DNA of 24,916 nucleotides, taken from contig JBLIOB010000027.1 in NCBI GenBank assembly GCA_047639575.1, positions 1-24,916 on the forward strand, written 5' to 3'. Below the pieces are notes generated by a model. It was not told the DNA's origin, searched no databases, and saw only the letters and a program-made list of their open reading frames with translations. This document shows, piece after piece, positions 14,188 to 23,117 of this stretch. The position numbers and the translations under genes are program-made. Source of the stretch: JBLIOB01 sp047639575 (lineage in GTDB: Bacteria > Bacteroidota > Bacteroidia > Flavobacteriales_D > Parvicellaceae). The first letter of the stretch is position 1; every line of letters starts with the position of its first letter.

Positions 14188-15459
14188 CTAATTCTTAATA
14201 AATCGAGCATACGATATTGGTCTTCCAGATTGAATAACACCGACCACATATTGACCATCAGATAATTCTGATAAGTCTAGGCTAATGCTACTTCTTGAAA
14301 CTTTAACCTCCTTCGCTACTTCTCCCAGAATATTCAGGATCTGAACTGAACCATTGATCGTAGAATGAAACTCGATATTTAATACTTCGTGCACAGGGTT
14401 TGGGTATAAGGACAGTTTTAAAAGAACTTCTGAAATACCTACTACAAAGTTTGCCGTATCAGCCATAGATACATAACATCCATTAGAGTCACTAACGCTA
14501 ACATCCCAAACATCTCCAGTATTAAGACCTGAAATTATAAAATCACTACCACTTGAATCAACTAGCGTAGAGGATAATGTTCCACTTCCGTTATTAGTGA
14601 TAGTGTAGTCCCCTCCGAAAAACTCTTCGTACCCGCCAGTAACCGTTACAGTAACTTGTCCACTAATAGTATCAATTGGAGATAATTCAATTGGATTTAA
14701 GTAGGTTACTTCTATAGCAGGACCCAGATCAACACAAGTTGGATTATACGAAAATCCGATATAGTCATTGAAAGTCATAGGTACGAACCAAATTGTATTA
14801 TTAGGTAATGGCGCACCTCCAGAAAGCGTTGCTCCAACTATACCAGTAGAAGAACCAGCTAGGTTAGTTTCCGAAAAAGAGGGTAGGTTAGTCAAAATTC
14901 CTACTAAGCAAGGATCACCCATTGGATCATTATTCAACGGATCAGGTAGACAATTGTATAGCAAATATCCAATTCCGGGATTCGCTCCTGTAGGAATTAC
15001 ATAATCATTATTTGACCCAATATTAACTTGATCTCCATCACAAAGTATGTATGAATTAAGGCTTGAACCAGACATAACAACTGAAGTTGTACCAGCAGTA
15101 GTGGTGCATATGCATGACGCTGGAGCAGTATATGGAATTTGGATAGAACAGCTTGTATCAGCCGAAAAATAAGCTCGCATAATAGAACTTTGTCCATTGG
15201 AATTCAAACCTGTAATTAAATAATTTGTTGGACTCGTAAATGGAGCATTAAAAGATTGAAATATTCCTGAATAAGTATCTTCAATAATCAGTTGGCCTGA
15301 AGCTGGAGCATTGGTGAATTCTGTGTAACCATCAATTTGATAATTATTGGTAGTATCGTTACAAGGTCCAATTAACGTGTTGAACATGGTAAAGCCGCAC
15401 TGCCCTTGAATGGATAGCGCGCCAATTAATATTACAACTAAAAGATAAAGTGACTTCAT
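14188..15459 (-). CDS. T9SS-secreted protein with type A sorting domain
   Basis: 423 residues from ATG with signal peptide (MKSLYLLVVILIGALSIQGQ). Residues about 20-340 are Thr/Ser/Gly-rich beta-sandwich material with paired cysteines (CGFTMFNTLIGPCND, CICTTTAG, LLYNCLPD) and an Ig-like module near 265-335 (ISGQVTVTVTGGYEEFFGGD, then DVWDVSVSDSNGCYVS without the break). Residues about 350-423 form the T9SS sorting domain: LKLSLYPNPVHEVLNIEF, VQILNILGEVAKEV, LSELSDGQYVVGV, ending FIKN. Sorting domain and signal peptide together predict export to the cell surface. Ligand or enzymatic role is not visible. It is convergent with the unknown secreted protein and divergent from the GldK/GldJ-like gene (142 bp between). 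Confidence 0.92.
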   Translation of the reverse strand: MKSLYLLVVILIGALSIQGQCGFTMFNTLIGPCNDTTNNYQIDGYTEFTNAPASGQLIIEDTYSGIFQSFNAPFTSPTNYLITGLNSNGQSSIMRAYFSADTSCSIQIPYTAPASCICTTTAGTTSVVMSGSSLNSYILCDGDQVNIGSNNDYVIPTGANPGIGYLLYNCLPDPLNNDPMGDPCLVGILTNLPSFSETNLAGSSTGIVGATLSGGAPLPNNTIWFVPMTFNDYIGFSYNPTCVDLGPAIEVTYLNPIELSPIDTISGQVTVTVTGGYEEFFGGDYTITNNGSGTLSSTLVDSSGSDFIISGLNTGDVWDVSVSDSNGCYVSMADTANFVVGISEVLLKLSLYPNPVHEVLNIEFHSTINGSVQILNILGEVAKEVKVSRSSISLDLSELSDGQYVVGVIQSGRPISYARFIKN

Positions 15460-15601
15460 ATAATTAAGCTTAGGTTTTACTAAAGATATGAAACCACTAC
15501 CTGAAAGCCGAAGAGCTAAAGAATAAATTCATACAATTCTTTACATGTCTATTGTGTAACATAGCACGAATCAATTGTTATGTGATTGAAACTAAACACC
15601 T

Positions 15602-16672
15602 ATGAGAATTCTAATTTTACTATTAATCTCACTTTTTTCAATATTGTCCTATTCTCAACCTGAAAAGGAGTTACGTCAGCGCGAGAAGAGCATTAGGAAG
15701 TTTCTTAATAAGTCAGATTTTGCGTTAATTCCAGAAGCACACTACAGGATCAACTATAACGATCAAGATGTACCATTTCTTCGCAAAAGTAAAACTGATA
15801 GCGTTAACATAGATTCCTTCTTCATGTGCAAGAATGAACTTTCCAATTTTGAGTACATGGAATTCATAAACTATTTAGTTGGAATAGGGGATACCAACAA
15901 AATAAAAGACATGATGCCAGACACTACTGTTTGGAGGGACCGGTATGCTCACAACGAGGTATATGTGGATTATTACCTAAGACATCCGGCTTATTATGAA
16001 TATCCGGTAATTGGGCTTTCATTTCGAAAAGCCCTAGCATACGCTGAATGGAGAACTAAATTTTATAATTTGAACACAGAAAGACAATTTAAAAAAGTCA
16101 TTTTTCGACTACCAACAGAGAAAGAATGGCATCATGCGGCACAAGGTGGAAGCTATGATCGAATATTTCCATGGGAGCAAGTAGGTGCATTCGATGAAGA
16201 AGGAAAACACTTGGGGAATTTCAGATATGCGGACCAAGGCAGTATATATCGTGACTCTTTATTATCTATAAACTATAGAGGTGATACGGTACGGAAACTG
16301 TACTATGTACAAGGGTCAAAAGGCTATAGCCCAATGTCTATTGCAAACAATAAGGGCAGATTAAATGACAATCATGATATCCTGAGTCCAAAATCCACCT
16401 TCGAAGAAAATGGATACGGGTTGTTTAATATGGCTGGAAATGTTGAAGAAATGGTATTTGCAGAAGATTGCGATCGAGAATCTTTTTTCTATAATTTCAC
16501 AAAAGAGCCTTGTGACAGTGTACCAGAGGATCGATCGGGTATAACCAGAGGTGGTAGCTGGAAAGACCCTGGAGCCTATGCAAGAGTGGATTCAAGACAA
16601 TATTATTCTGGTCAGGATTATTGCTCTTCAGAAATGGGGGTTAGGTTAGTTATGGAAGTTATATCCTATTAA
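15602..16672 (+). CDS. GldK/GldJ-like FGE-fold protein
   Basis: 356 residues from ATG 15602 with signal peptide (MRILILLLISLFSILSYS). The rest is an FGE-sulfatase (SUMF1) fold: NIDSFFMCKNELSNFEYMEF, MMPDTTVWRDRYAHNEVYVD, HPAYYEYPVIGLSFRKALAY, RLPTEKEWHHAAQGG, GYGLFNMAGNVEEM, and RGGSWKDPGAYARVDSRQYY. The order DTTVW, HPAY-x-YPVIG and RLPTE-E-W is characteristic of GldK/GldJ (PorK-like) gliding and T9SS proteins. FGE catalytic cysteines are not evident, so it should be structural. Unlike GldJ and GldK it lacks a lipobox cysteine, and it is not next to gldL, gldM or gldN here. It is best called a paralogue of unknown role at the cell envelope, perhaps tied to the T9SS cargo genes nearby. Confidence 0.82.
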   Translation: MRILILLLISLFSILSYSQPEKELRQREKSIRKFLNKSDFALIPEAHYRINYNDQDVPFLRKSKTDSVNIDSFFMCKNELSNFEYMEFINYLVGIGDTNKIKDMMPDTTVWRDRYAHNEVYVDYYLRHPAYYEYPVIGLSFRKALAYAEWRTKFYNLNTERQFKKVIFRLPTEKEWHHAAQGGSYDRIFPWEQVGAFDEEGKHLGNFRYADQGSIYRDSLLSINYRGDTVRKLYYVQGSKGYSPMSIANNKGRLNDNHDILSPKSTFEENGYGLFNMAGNVEEMVFAEDCDRESFFYNFTKEPCDSVPEDRSGITRGGSWKDPGAYARVDSRQYYSGQDYCSSEMGVRLVMEVISY

Positions 16673-16822
16673 AATAATAGGTACGCGGTGATCAATTTAT
16701 TTATTTAAATAAGCCTGTTGTTTTTCGAGATGACGTTGTCAAAATATTTATTTAGGCTATAACATTATCCTTAACGGAATTCCACTAATTTTACTAGAAT
16801 ACATTCAGAATCGTAAAAGCGT

Positions 16823-19800
16823 TTGAGTAAAGCCAAAAATCAACCAGAAGAATCAGCTAAAAAGAAACGCCCAAGGGTGCTTCGTTGGTTAAGAAGTAAA
16901 CGCTTTTGGAAACGTTTTGTAATCCTTGTCTTTTTACTACCAGTTCTCCTTTTTGCAGCGTTAATCTCAGTTCTATATTGGAAACAAGACGATGTAGTTC
17001 AACACCTAATTGAGGATATGAACAAAGATTTCACTGGTTTAATTGAAATTACTGGTTCTCATATTTCTCCTTTCGAAACATTCCCATATATCTCCATCGA
17101 TTTAGAACATGTTAAGATTTACGAAACCAAAGAGAAGCTAGATACCATCGTGGATGTTGAAGAAATCTTCATTGGATTTGATCTTTGGACCATCATTAGT
17201 GGTCAGATGGAAATTAAAGACATCAAGCTGAAAGAAGGAAGTCTTTATTTAACCCAGCATGAAAACGGAGAGTTTAATATCGTCAAAGCATTAGAACCAA
17301 TAGAAGAAGTAGAGGATCCAGCGGAAGAATTTCATTTAGATTTGCACGAAATTGAATTGGTTAATATTGACATTTTAAAGATCAATGAAGCCAGTAATTT
17401 GGTAATTGAAGCCTTTATTACTGATGCTGATTCAAAGTTTACAACAAGTGCAGATCACGTCCTGGCCTCTTTAGACTCTAGGTTTGAACTTAATATCATA
17501 AAAGACGGTGATACCACATTCATTAAGCACAAACACTTTGACATAAATACTGAAATAGACTTTCAGAAAGTGGTTGATATTATGACCATTGAACCAACTG
17601 TAATTAAACTAGAAGGCTCTGAATTCAACTTGGAAGGCTCTGTTGACTTTTTAAAAGATGCATTCGTTGACTTACATTTCAGTGGAAATAAAAAGGACTT
17701 TAGCTTAGTAATGTCGTTGGCCCCAGAGGAACTTTTGCCAGTGCTAAAACGATATGAAAATAGTGGAGAGATCTTCTTTGATGCTAACGTAAAAGGAGCA
17801 ACCTTGAATGGGGCGAAACCAAAAATTGACGCAAAATTTGGCTGTAAAAATGCTTATTTTAATAACCAGACAGTTAACAGAAAACTGGATGAACTTAATT
17901 TCACGGGAACCTTTACAAACGGCATCAAGAGAGACCCGTCAACTATGCAAGTAACTGTTTCTGACTTTCATGCACGGCCTGAAATTGGAGAAATATCAGC
18001 CAATCTAACCGTTACCAACTTTAACGAACCTGAGATTAATCTTCAACTCAATTCAAATTTTGAACTCCCATTTCTAGCAGATTTCCTCAACTTAAAAGAC
18101 CTGGAAGACATACAAGGCTCTATTGAGCTTGAAATGAACTTTCATGACATCATTGATTTTGCACACCCTGAACATGCGATTTCTAAATTGAACGAATCCT
18201 ACTATACGAAGTTGGACGTAAAGGATTTGAGCTTTAATTCTTCGGCTTTACCAGTGCCTATAAACGATGTTGATATTAAAGCTGAAGTAAATGGCCATAA
18301 ACTGGACATCACGTACTGTAACCTTCTATTCGGAAAATCAGATATTAAAATAAGCGGTTCTATTGATGATTTCCCGGCTATTATTCATCATACTGACAAG
18401 TTGGTAGATACCCGATTAAAGATTAAAAGTGACTTGATAGACATTTATGAACTAACTGGATCCGATAGCGCTGCATTTGATGAACAGATTACTGACCTCC
18501 GTTTAAATCTTGACTTTAAAAGTTCGGCAAGGGCATTTACTGAATCTCCGAACTTGCCGATTGGTGAATTCTTCATTGAAAACCTCCATGCCCAGCTCAA
18601 ACACTACCCGCATGAATTTCATGATTTTCATGCCGACCTTATCATTGAAAAAGACAATTTCCGTTTAGTTGATTTTAAAGGGATGGTTGATGATACTGAC
18701 TTCCTTTTCTCTGGAAAACTACAGCACTATGACATGTGGTTTATGGAACACCCAAAAGGTGATACAAAAATTGATTTTAACCTCTCCTCCAAGTTGATAA
18801 GGTTAGAGGACGTTTTCTCATATAAAGGTGCGAACTATGTCCCAGAAGACTATAGGCATGAAGAATTCCAAGGACTAAAGATTCACGGAACATCTCAACT
18901 TCATTACGATGATGGGTTTAAGTCCGTTGACACACAATTAGATAAGTTTACAACACATATGAAGATACATCCTTTGAAATTCGAAGATTTCAAGGGAAGA
19001 ATCCACTATGAAAATGACCATCTTATGGTAGAAGAGTTCTCAGGTAAACTAGGGAAATCTGATTTCAAAACCACGCTGCACTGGTATCTTGGAAAAAATG
19101 AAAGCGTCAAGAAACGGGATAATCATTTTAACATTACATCTAAACGATTGGACCTAGATGAAATATTCAACTATAATCCTCCGCCAGCCATAGCGGCAAT
19201 GGGAGCACCGAAAGTGGACCATGATGCCGGGTTCAATATTTATGATCTGCCTTTTACCGATATGACTTACCATTTGGACATTGGCCATATGAATTTCCAC
19301 CGATACTTAATGCACAAAATTAGAGGAGAAGTCTCCACCACTTCTGATCACTTATTAATCATCGACCAGCTTTACTGCACTGCTGCAGGAGGAGATTGGG
19401 ATATCCGCGGATTTTTCGATGGTTCAGATCCAACTCACATCCACTTTAGTCCAGAGTTGACTGTAACTAAAATCGATTTGGAGAAGTTGCTTTTCAAATT
19501 CGAGAATTTTGGTCAGGAGTATTTGGTGTCAGATAATTTGAAAGGAGAGTTTTCAGGAAACATTACTGGAAACTTGCTTTTACATACGGACATGATGCCG
19601 AAAATTGATGAATCTGAAATCCATGCGGATGTGCATGTAATCAATGGTGAATTAAAGCATTTTGCTATGTTAGACATGATGTCTGATTACTTTAAGGACA
19701 AAAACTTAAGTAGTGTTCGATTCGACACATTAGATAATCACTTAGACCTAACTAATGGAATTCTGACAATCCCCAACATGACAGTTAACTCATCTTTGGG

Positions 19801-20056
19801 CTTTATGGATATATCTGGGAAGCAAAAGACTAATATGGACTTTGAATATTATATAAGAGTCCCATGGAAATTGGTCACACAGGCAGCATCGTCCAAGCTG
19901 TTTAAGAAGAAGCCAGCAGAAGTAGATCCTGAACAAGTAGATGCTATCCAATATGGAAAAACGGGCAAACGAATCCGTTATATCAATTTGAAGATTGAAG
20001 GCAATCCAGATGTTTATAAGTTTTCTTTAGGGAAGAGTACGAAGGAGAAAAACTGA
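16823..20056 (+). CDS. AsmA-like inner-membrane/periplasmic protein
   Basis: 1077 residues starting at TTG 16823; no usable ATG lies between it and the membrane helix, and this start gives a basic cytoplasmic tail (KKKRPRVLRWLRSKRFWKRF). One membrane segment covers residues 32-53 (VILVFLLPVLLFAALISVLY), followed by a very long periplasmic part. The segment after it, LIEDMNKDFTGLIEITGSHI with PFETFPYISIDLEHVKIYET, is the AsmA N-terminal signature; a later AsmA_2-type end is seen in LTNGILTIPNMTVNSSLGFM followed by D-I-S-G-K. AsmA/TamB-like proteins form long beta-groove bridges and are linked to phospholipid transport to and homeostasis of the outer membrane. Single gene, no close partner. The size is normal for Bacteroidota members. 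Confidence 0.9.
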   Translation: MSKAKNQPEESAKKKRPRVLRWLRSKRFWKRFVILVFLLPVLLFAALISVLYWKQDDVVQHLIEDMNKDFTGLIEITGSHISPFETFPYISIDLEHVKIYETKEKLDTIVDVEEIFIGFDLWTIISGQMEIKDIKLKEGSLYLTQHENGEFNIVKALEPIEEVEDPAEEFHLDLHEIELVNIDILKINEASNLVIEAFITDADSKFTTSADHVLASLDSRFELNIIKDGDTTFIKHKHFDINTEIDFQKVVDIMTIEPTVIKLEGSEFNLEGSVDFLKDAFVDLHFSGNKKDFSLVMSLAPEELLPVLKRYENSGEIFFDANVKGATLNGAKPKIDAKFGCKNAYFNNQTVNRKLDELNFTGTFTNGIKRDPSTMQVTVSDFHARPEIGEISANLTVTNFNEPEINLQLNSNFELPFLADFLNLKDLEDIQGSIELEMNFHDIIDFAHPEHAISKLNESYYTKLDVKDLSFNSSALPVPINDVDIKAEVNGHKLDITYCNLLFGKSDIKISGSIDDFPAIIHHTDKLVDTRLKIKSDLIDIYELTGSDSAAFDEQITDLRLNLDFKSSARAFTESPNLPIGEFFIENLHAQLKHYPHEFHDFHADLIIEKDNFRLVDFKGMVDDTDFLFSGKLQHYDMWFMEHPKGDTKIDFNLSSKLIRLEDVFSYKGANYVPEDYRHEEFQGLKIHGTSQLHYDDGFKSVDTQLDKFTTHMKIHPLKFEDFKGRIHYENDHLMVEEFSGKLGKSDFKTTLHWYLGKNESVKKRDNHFNITSKRLDLDEIFNYNPPPAIAAMGAPKVDHDAGFNIYDLPFTDMTYHLDIGHMNFHRYLMHKIRGEVSTTSDHLLIIDQLYCTAAGGDWDIRGFFDGSDPTHIHFSPELTVTKIDLEKLLFKFENFGQEYLVSDNLKGEFSGNITGNLLLHTDMMPKIDESEIHADVHVINGELKHFAMLDMMSDYFKDKNLSSVRFDTLDNHLDLTNGILTIPNMTVNSSLGFMDISGKQKTNMDFEYYIRVPWKLVTQAASSKLFKKKPAEVDPEQVDAIQYGKTGKRIRYINLKIEGNPDVYKFSLGKSTKEKN

Positions 20057-20115
20057 ATCTTCTTATCCTGAATATTTAGGTGATTATTCTATTGAAACGG
20101 TAAAGGGTCTTTAAT

Positions 20116-20367
20116 TCAATTTTTGCTAACAATAAACTTTCGTCCAGATACGGTAATAAAGTATCCGCTTTTACCAAGTTTTTCTATCAAGTTGCCAACG
20201 TATAGCTTGGTAACTACGGATCCCAATAAGTTGACATTAGTTTCATCTACATCTGTTTTAGGCCAAAACTTAACTCGTAATTCAGTCAATGTTAAAGGAG
20301 CTTTATTTTCATAAATCAATTGTAATACGATATGATCATATTTATCAAGTTGGGTTGTTTCAGCCAT
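20116..20367 (-). CDS. small winged-helix-like protein
   Basis: 83 residues from ATG (20365-20367). The frame extends upstream to a TTG at 20451 with further in-frame ATGs, but the sequence there has no features, so MAETTQ is the more likely start. LDKYDHIVLQLIYENKAPLT, L-T-E-L-R-V-K-F-W, VNLLGSVVTKLYVGNLIEKL and GYFITVSGRKFIV give the helix-helix-helix-wing pattern of a winged helix, with a wing hairpin at the end. It could bind DNA or be a protein-interaction module; no signal peptide. Convergent with the AsmA-like gene (59 bp). Family not recognised. Confidence 0.62.
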   Translation of the reverse strand: MAETTQLDKYDHIVLQLIYENKAPLTLTELRVKFWPKTDVDETNVNLLGSVVTKLYVGNLIEKLGKSGYFITVSGRKFIVSKN

Positions 20368-20500
20368 TGTAGATATATTAAAGTTTAATAATTGTAAATA
20401 ATTCCCGTCCATTATTAAAGGCAAGCCTGCGTTCATCTCGAAAATGTTCAATTAAATGAACTAGGTAATTCGAGATAAATATCTAAAACTAAAAAGTCAT

Positions 20501-20528
20501 TCTAAATAGGCTGATATTCCTATTTAGA
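20501..20528. promoter_or_regulatory. perfect 10-bp hairpin in the gap before the SiaB-like gene
   Basis: TCTAAATAGG (20501-20510) and CCTATTTAGA (20519-20528) pair perfectly over an 8-nt loop. On the minus strand a TTTTT run follows 6 nt later. It may be an operator or a terminator. The rest of the 600-bp interval 20368-20967 shows no gene. Confidence 0.4.
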
Positions 20529-20967
20529 GACAGTGGTCGATCAGATCTTGCTTGTTAAATGTATTAATCTTCAAAAGCAACAATAATTACCTTGATGACC
20601 TTTTAGGATTGCTCCCATAATGAACAATGAAGATAGAACAATTTCGATCGCACAATCAAAACTATTCACATTTATTATTGATGCTTGCGAGCCTTGTGCC
20701 ACTATTGGTTAGACAATATCTATAATTTGAATATTTCCTTCTATTTAACAGCAATTATAAAAGTGTTTTCGACTGTAAAAAGTAGGGATTACTTAAGGTG
20801 AATTCAAATAGCATAGGCGATTCCATGTTCTACTTTTAGAGTGAAACCAAAGTGCTTAATTGAAACAAGGATATAAAACACATCGTTGTTTACAAATAGT
20901 CAACCTTATTTGGATCATCGTACTTTCGTCTTAATTGCTTTCGTATCTTTCTTACTTGGCAGTTCAA

Positions 20968-22035
20968 ATGATAGTCGGAGAATTACGTGAGTTTTTTGTT
21001 CATGATAAAGTAAGCCTTTGCTACAATGGCAATTTCGATGATTCGTACACCGAAAAAATCATATACTTATCAGAGTCCGACTTAACTAAGAAGTCCAGAA
21101 AGCGGATGTCATTCTTAGTTGCAGAAAGTTTTCAAAATATTGTAAGGCACGGAAATGAAGAATTGTTAGCTGAATCGGCAACTGTTTTCGGAGTTAGAAG
21201 GCTTGATCCATTTTTGCACGTTTTTTCGTCCAACGTTGTTGACTCTGAAACCAAAACATCCTTGGAAACTAAGTTGAAACGGTTAGAAGGAATGGACCGA
21301 GATAGTTTAAAAGCAATGTATCGAAGTTCTCTGCAAGTAGGTGGTTTAAATGATAAAGGTGGAGCAGGGCTCGGTCTTATTGAAATGGCAAGGAAATCTA
21401 CACAGGACTTAAAGTTTTCATTTGAAGCTAAGTCGGACCAAAACTTTGGATTTAACTTACAGGTCGATTTACTGTTAGATGGGCAAGAAGATAAGGTAGA
21501 TAAACCTTCAATTAGTATCAGCGACAACACTGACCTACATCGGTATATAGAAGAGAAAGAAATCATCTTTTTATTAAAGACTTCTTTTACAGATGACTTG
21601 ACCACTCCTTTACTAAAAATGTTAAAAGGAAACACAGGTGACGCAATGGGTGCTGTAGGGTATGCTATATATCACACGGCTGTTGAAATGATTCAAAACA
21701 TAGTTCGCCATGGTCAGGATATTAACGATCAGCGGGAAGGGTTGTTTTGCTTATTAAAATCTGATAGAGGCTATACTTTATGTACAGGAAACTACATTCG
21801 TCAAGATTCTAAAGTAGAGCAGTGGATTAATTTCCTGAACGCTCAGAATAAAGAAGAACTTAAATTTCTCTATCGTAAGGGTCTAATAGAAAGCTCCGAG
21901 AACAACAAAGGCAATAGCGCTGGCATAGGTATGATTGACGTTAGAAGAAAAAGTAACGAGCCTTTCGAGTTTCAGATTACCAATTTGAAAAATGGCAAGT
22001 ATCTAGAGATGTATATTGAGATTGTTGTTGATTAA
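20968..22035 (+). CDS. tandem SiaB-type (DUF6272-like) HATPase kinase
   Basis: 355 residues from ATG 20968; an in-frame TTG at 20935 would add 11 residues. The protein is two copies of one domain. Copy 1 (about 1-175): N-box ESFQNIVRHG (E53, N57) and G-box KGGAGLGLIEMARKS (130-144), with LKAMYR between. Copy 2 (about 190-355): N-box VEMIQNIVRHG (E240, N244) and G-box KGNSAGIGMIDVRRKS (314-329), with ELKFLYRKG between. SiaB-family proteins are GHKL-fold serine kinases that phosphorylate the SiaC partner and oppose the SpoIIE phosphatase SiaA. A single domain is usual; here two are fused, with both ATP motifs kept but copy 2 less canonical. No membrane segment, so cytoplasmic. Convergent with the lipoprotein gene (10 bp). 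No SiaC-like gene is visible in the window. Confidence 0.82.
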   Translation: MIVGELREFFVHDKVSLCYNGNFDDSYTEKIIYLSESDLTKKSRKRMSFLVAESFQNIVRHGNEELLAESATVFGVRRLDPFLHVFSSNVVDSETKTSLETKLKRLEGMDRDSLKAMYRSSLQVGGLNDKGGAGLGLIEMARKSTQDLKFSFEAKSDQNFGFNLQVDLLLDGQEDKVDKPSISISDNTDLHRYIEEKEIIFLLKTSFTDDLTTPLLKMLKGNTGDAMGAVGYAIYHTAVEMIQNIVRHGQDINDQREGLFCLLKSDRGYTLCTGNYIRQDSKVEQWINFLNAQNKEELKFLYRKGLIESSENNKGNSAGIGMIDVRRKSNEPFEFQITNLKNGKYLEMYIEIVVD

Positions 22036-22045
22036 TTTCATTTGG

Positions 22046-22798
22046 TCATTCCAACTCAATCTTCACAACACTATTCTCTTTATTTAATTCTCCATACAAC
22101 ACTACTTTTTGATCTGTGTATCGGCTCATGTCACCATCTCCAACATGAAAGTAGCCATCATGAGTAGCTTCTTCGTTGGCACTGTTTTTAACCGTTATGT
22201 AAAAGGCCATGTCTCCCTGCTGACCTTCCAAATATGTTACATCTTCCACTGTATATGAAGCGGCCTCATAGTCTTTTTTTGTACTTACCAAATATTCAGC
22301 ATCCATTTCAAGTGCAGCTAGTGCCTCATCTATAGTCTCATCGGCAAGGCGAATTCCTAAAATCCATTTTTCCTCAACTATGATATAGGATACTTTGACG
22401 TTACTACCAATAGCTGGACCATCCATTCCAAATCCCATTAAGTAAAAAGTGAATTCCTCTCCAGCTTCGCTCTTTAAGTTATAATACCATTCAGGCCCAC
22501 GTCCTGTTTCGTTAGATTCTGTTACTTTTCCAGAGAAATAATGCACCAGTCCACGAGAACGACTATCCAAGTTTTCCGACAAATCGAGAATTACCTTTCC
22601 GTTAATACTAGAATCATTTAGTTCCTCAGTTACTATTGAATCAATTGGTTCGACAATAGTATCAATGTTACTAATGATGGAATCTTCAAGCTGCGCTGGA
22701 GCTTCTGTTTGCACTTCCGATTCTGGCCCACAGGAGTACAGTAGAATTGATAAACAAAACAGGCTAATAGCTATTGGTATAATCGATGTCATTTTCAT
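22046..22798 (-). CDS. lipoprotein of unknown function
   Basis: 250 residues from ATG with lipoprotein signal peptide (MKMTSIIPIAISLFCLSILL, lipobox LLYSC, Cys 23). An acidic Ser/Glu/Asp linker follows (residues about 25-70, DSIISNIDTIVEPIDSIV). The rest has two beta-rich modules: RGLVHYFSGKVTESNETGRG to NVKVSYIIVEEKWILGI (residues about 80-150, OB-fold-like), and EDVTYLEGQQGDMAFYITVK to QKVVLYGELN (about 185-245). The modules resemble each other in ending with K/Q-V-x(V/L)-Y, so an internal duplication is possible. It would be tethered to the outer membrane. No family recognised. Confidence 0.75.
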   Translation of the reverse strand: MKMTSIIPIAISLFCLSILLYSCGPESEVQTEAPAQLEDSIISNIDTIVEPIDSIVTEELNDSSINGKVILDLSENLDSRSRGLVHYFSGKVTESNETGRGPEWYYNLKSEAGEEFTFYLMGFGMDGPAIGSNVKVSYIIVEEKWILGIRLADETIDEALAALEMDAEYLVSTKKDYEAASYTVEDVTYLEGQQGDMAFYITVKNSANEEATHDGYFHVGDGDMSRYTDQKVVLYGELNKENSVVKIELE

Positions 22799-22823
22799 AC
22801 CTCGAAGATAATTTATTATTTAG

Positions 22824-23090
22824 GTGTTTTTTACGGTTGACAAACACTTCCATAGACAATTACTTCTAAGCATTTTGACCCGCAAGAAATCTGCTGATAG
22901 TCTATAAGTCAAAGGAATCTTGCAAGCCAAGATTAAGAGCTATCACCAATACTTAAAGAAACTTAAATCAAAATCAGCTTTTCAGTTTGAAGAAATCCAA
23001 TTAATAGAGCTTTACTTTTCAAGTCCTGAGAAATTGAAGTTTAAAGACTCCCCTAGAATAGCTAATGGGTCTCCAATTGGAGCTATATGA
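22824..23090 (+). pseudogene. possible interrupted small gene, remnant
   Basis: From GTG 22824 the frame is open to TAA at 22905-22907, then the same frame is open again to TGA 23088-23090. The second part has coding-like composition: ILQAKIKSYHQYLKKLKSKS, then AFQFEEIQLIELYFSSPEKL, ending NGSPIGAI. Either a small gene starts at TTG 22920 (56 residues) or one stop codon interrupts an 88-residue protein. No family recognised. The rest of 22799-23117 holds nothing else visible. Confidence 0.3.
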
Positions 23091-23117
23091 TGTTCTCATA
23101 TTAAATTCAAGTTAATT

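Noticed and set aside
20620..20712. 30-codon frame starting MNNEDRTISI in the gap before the SiaB-like gene
   Set aside because: Too short, no recognisable start context or family; chance frame cannot be excluded.
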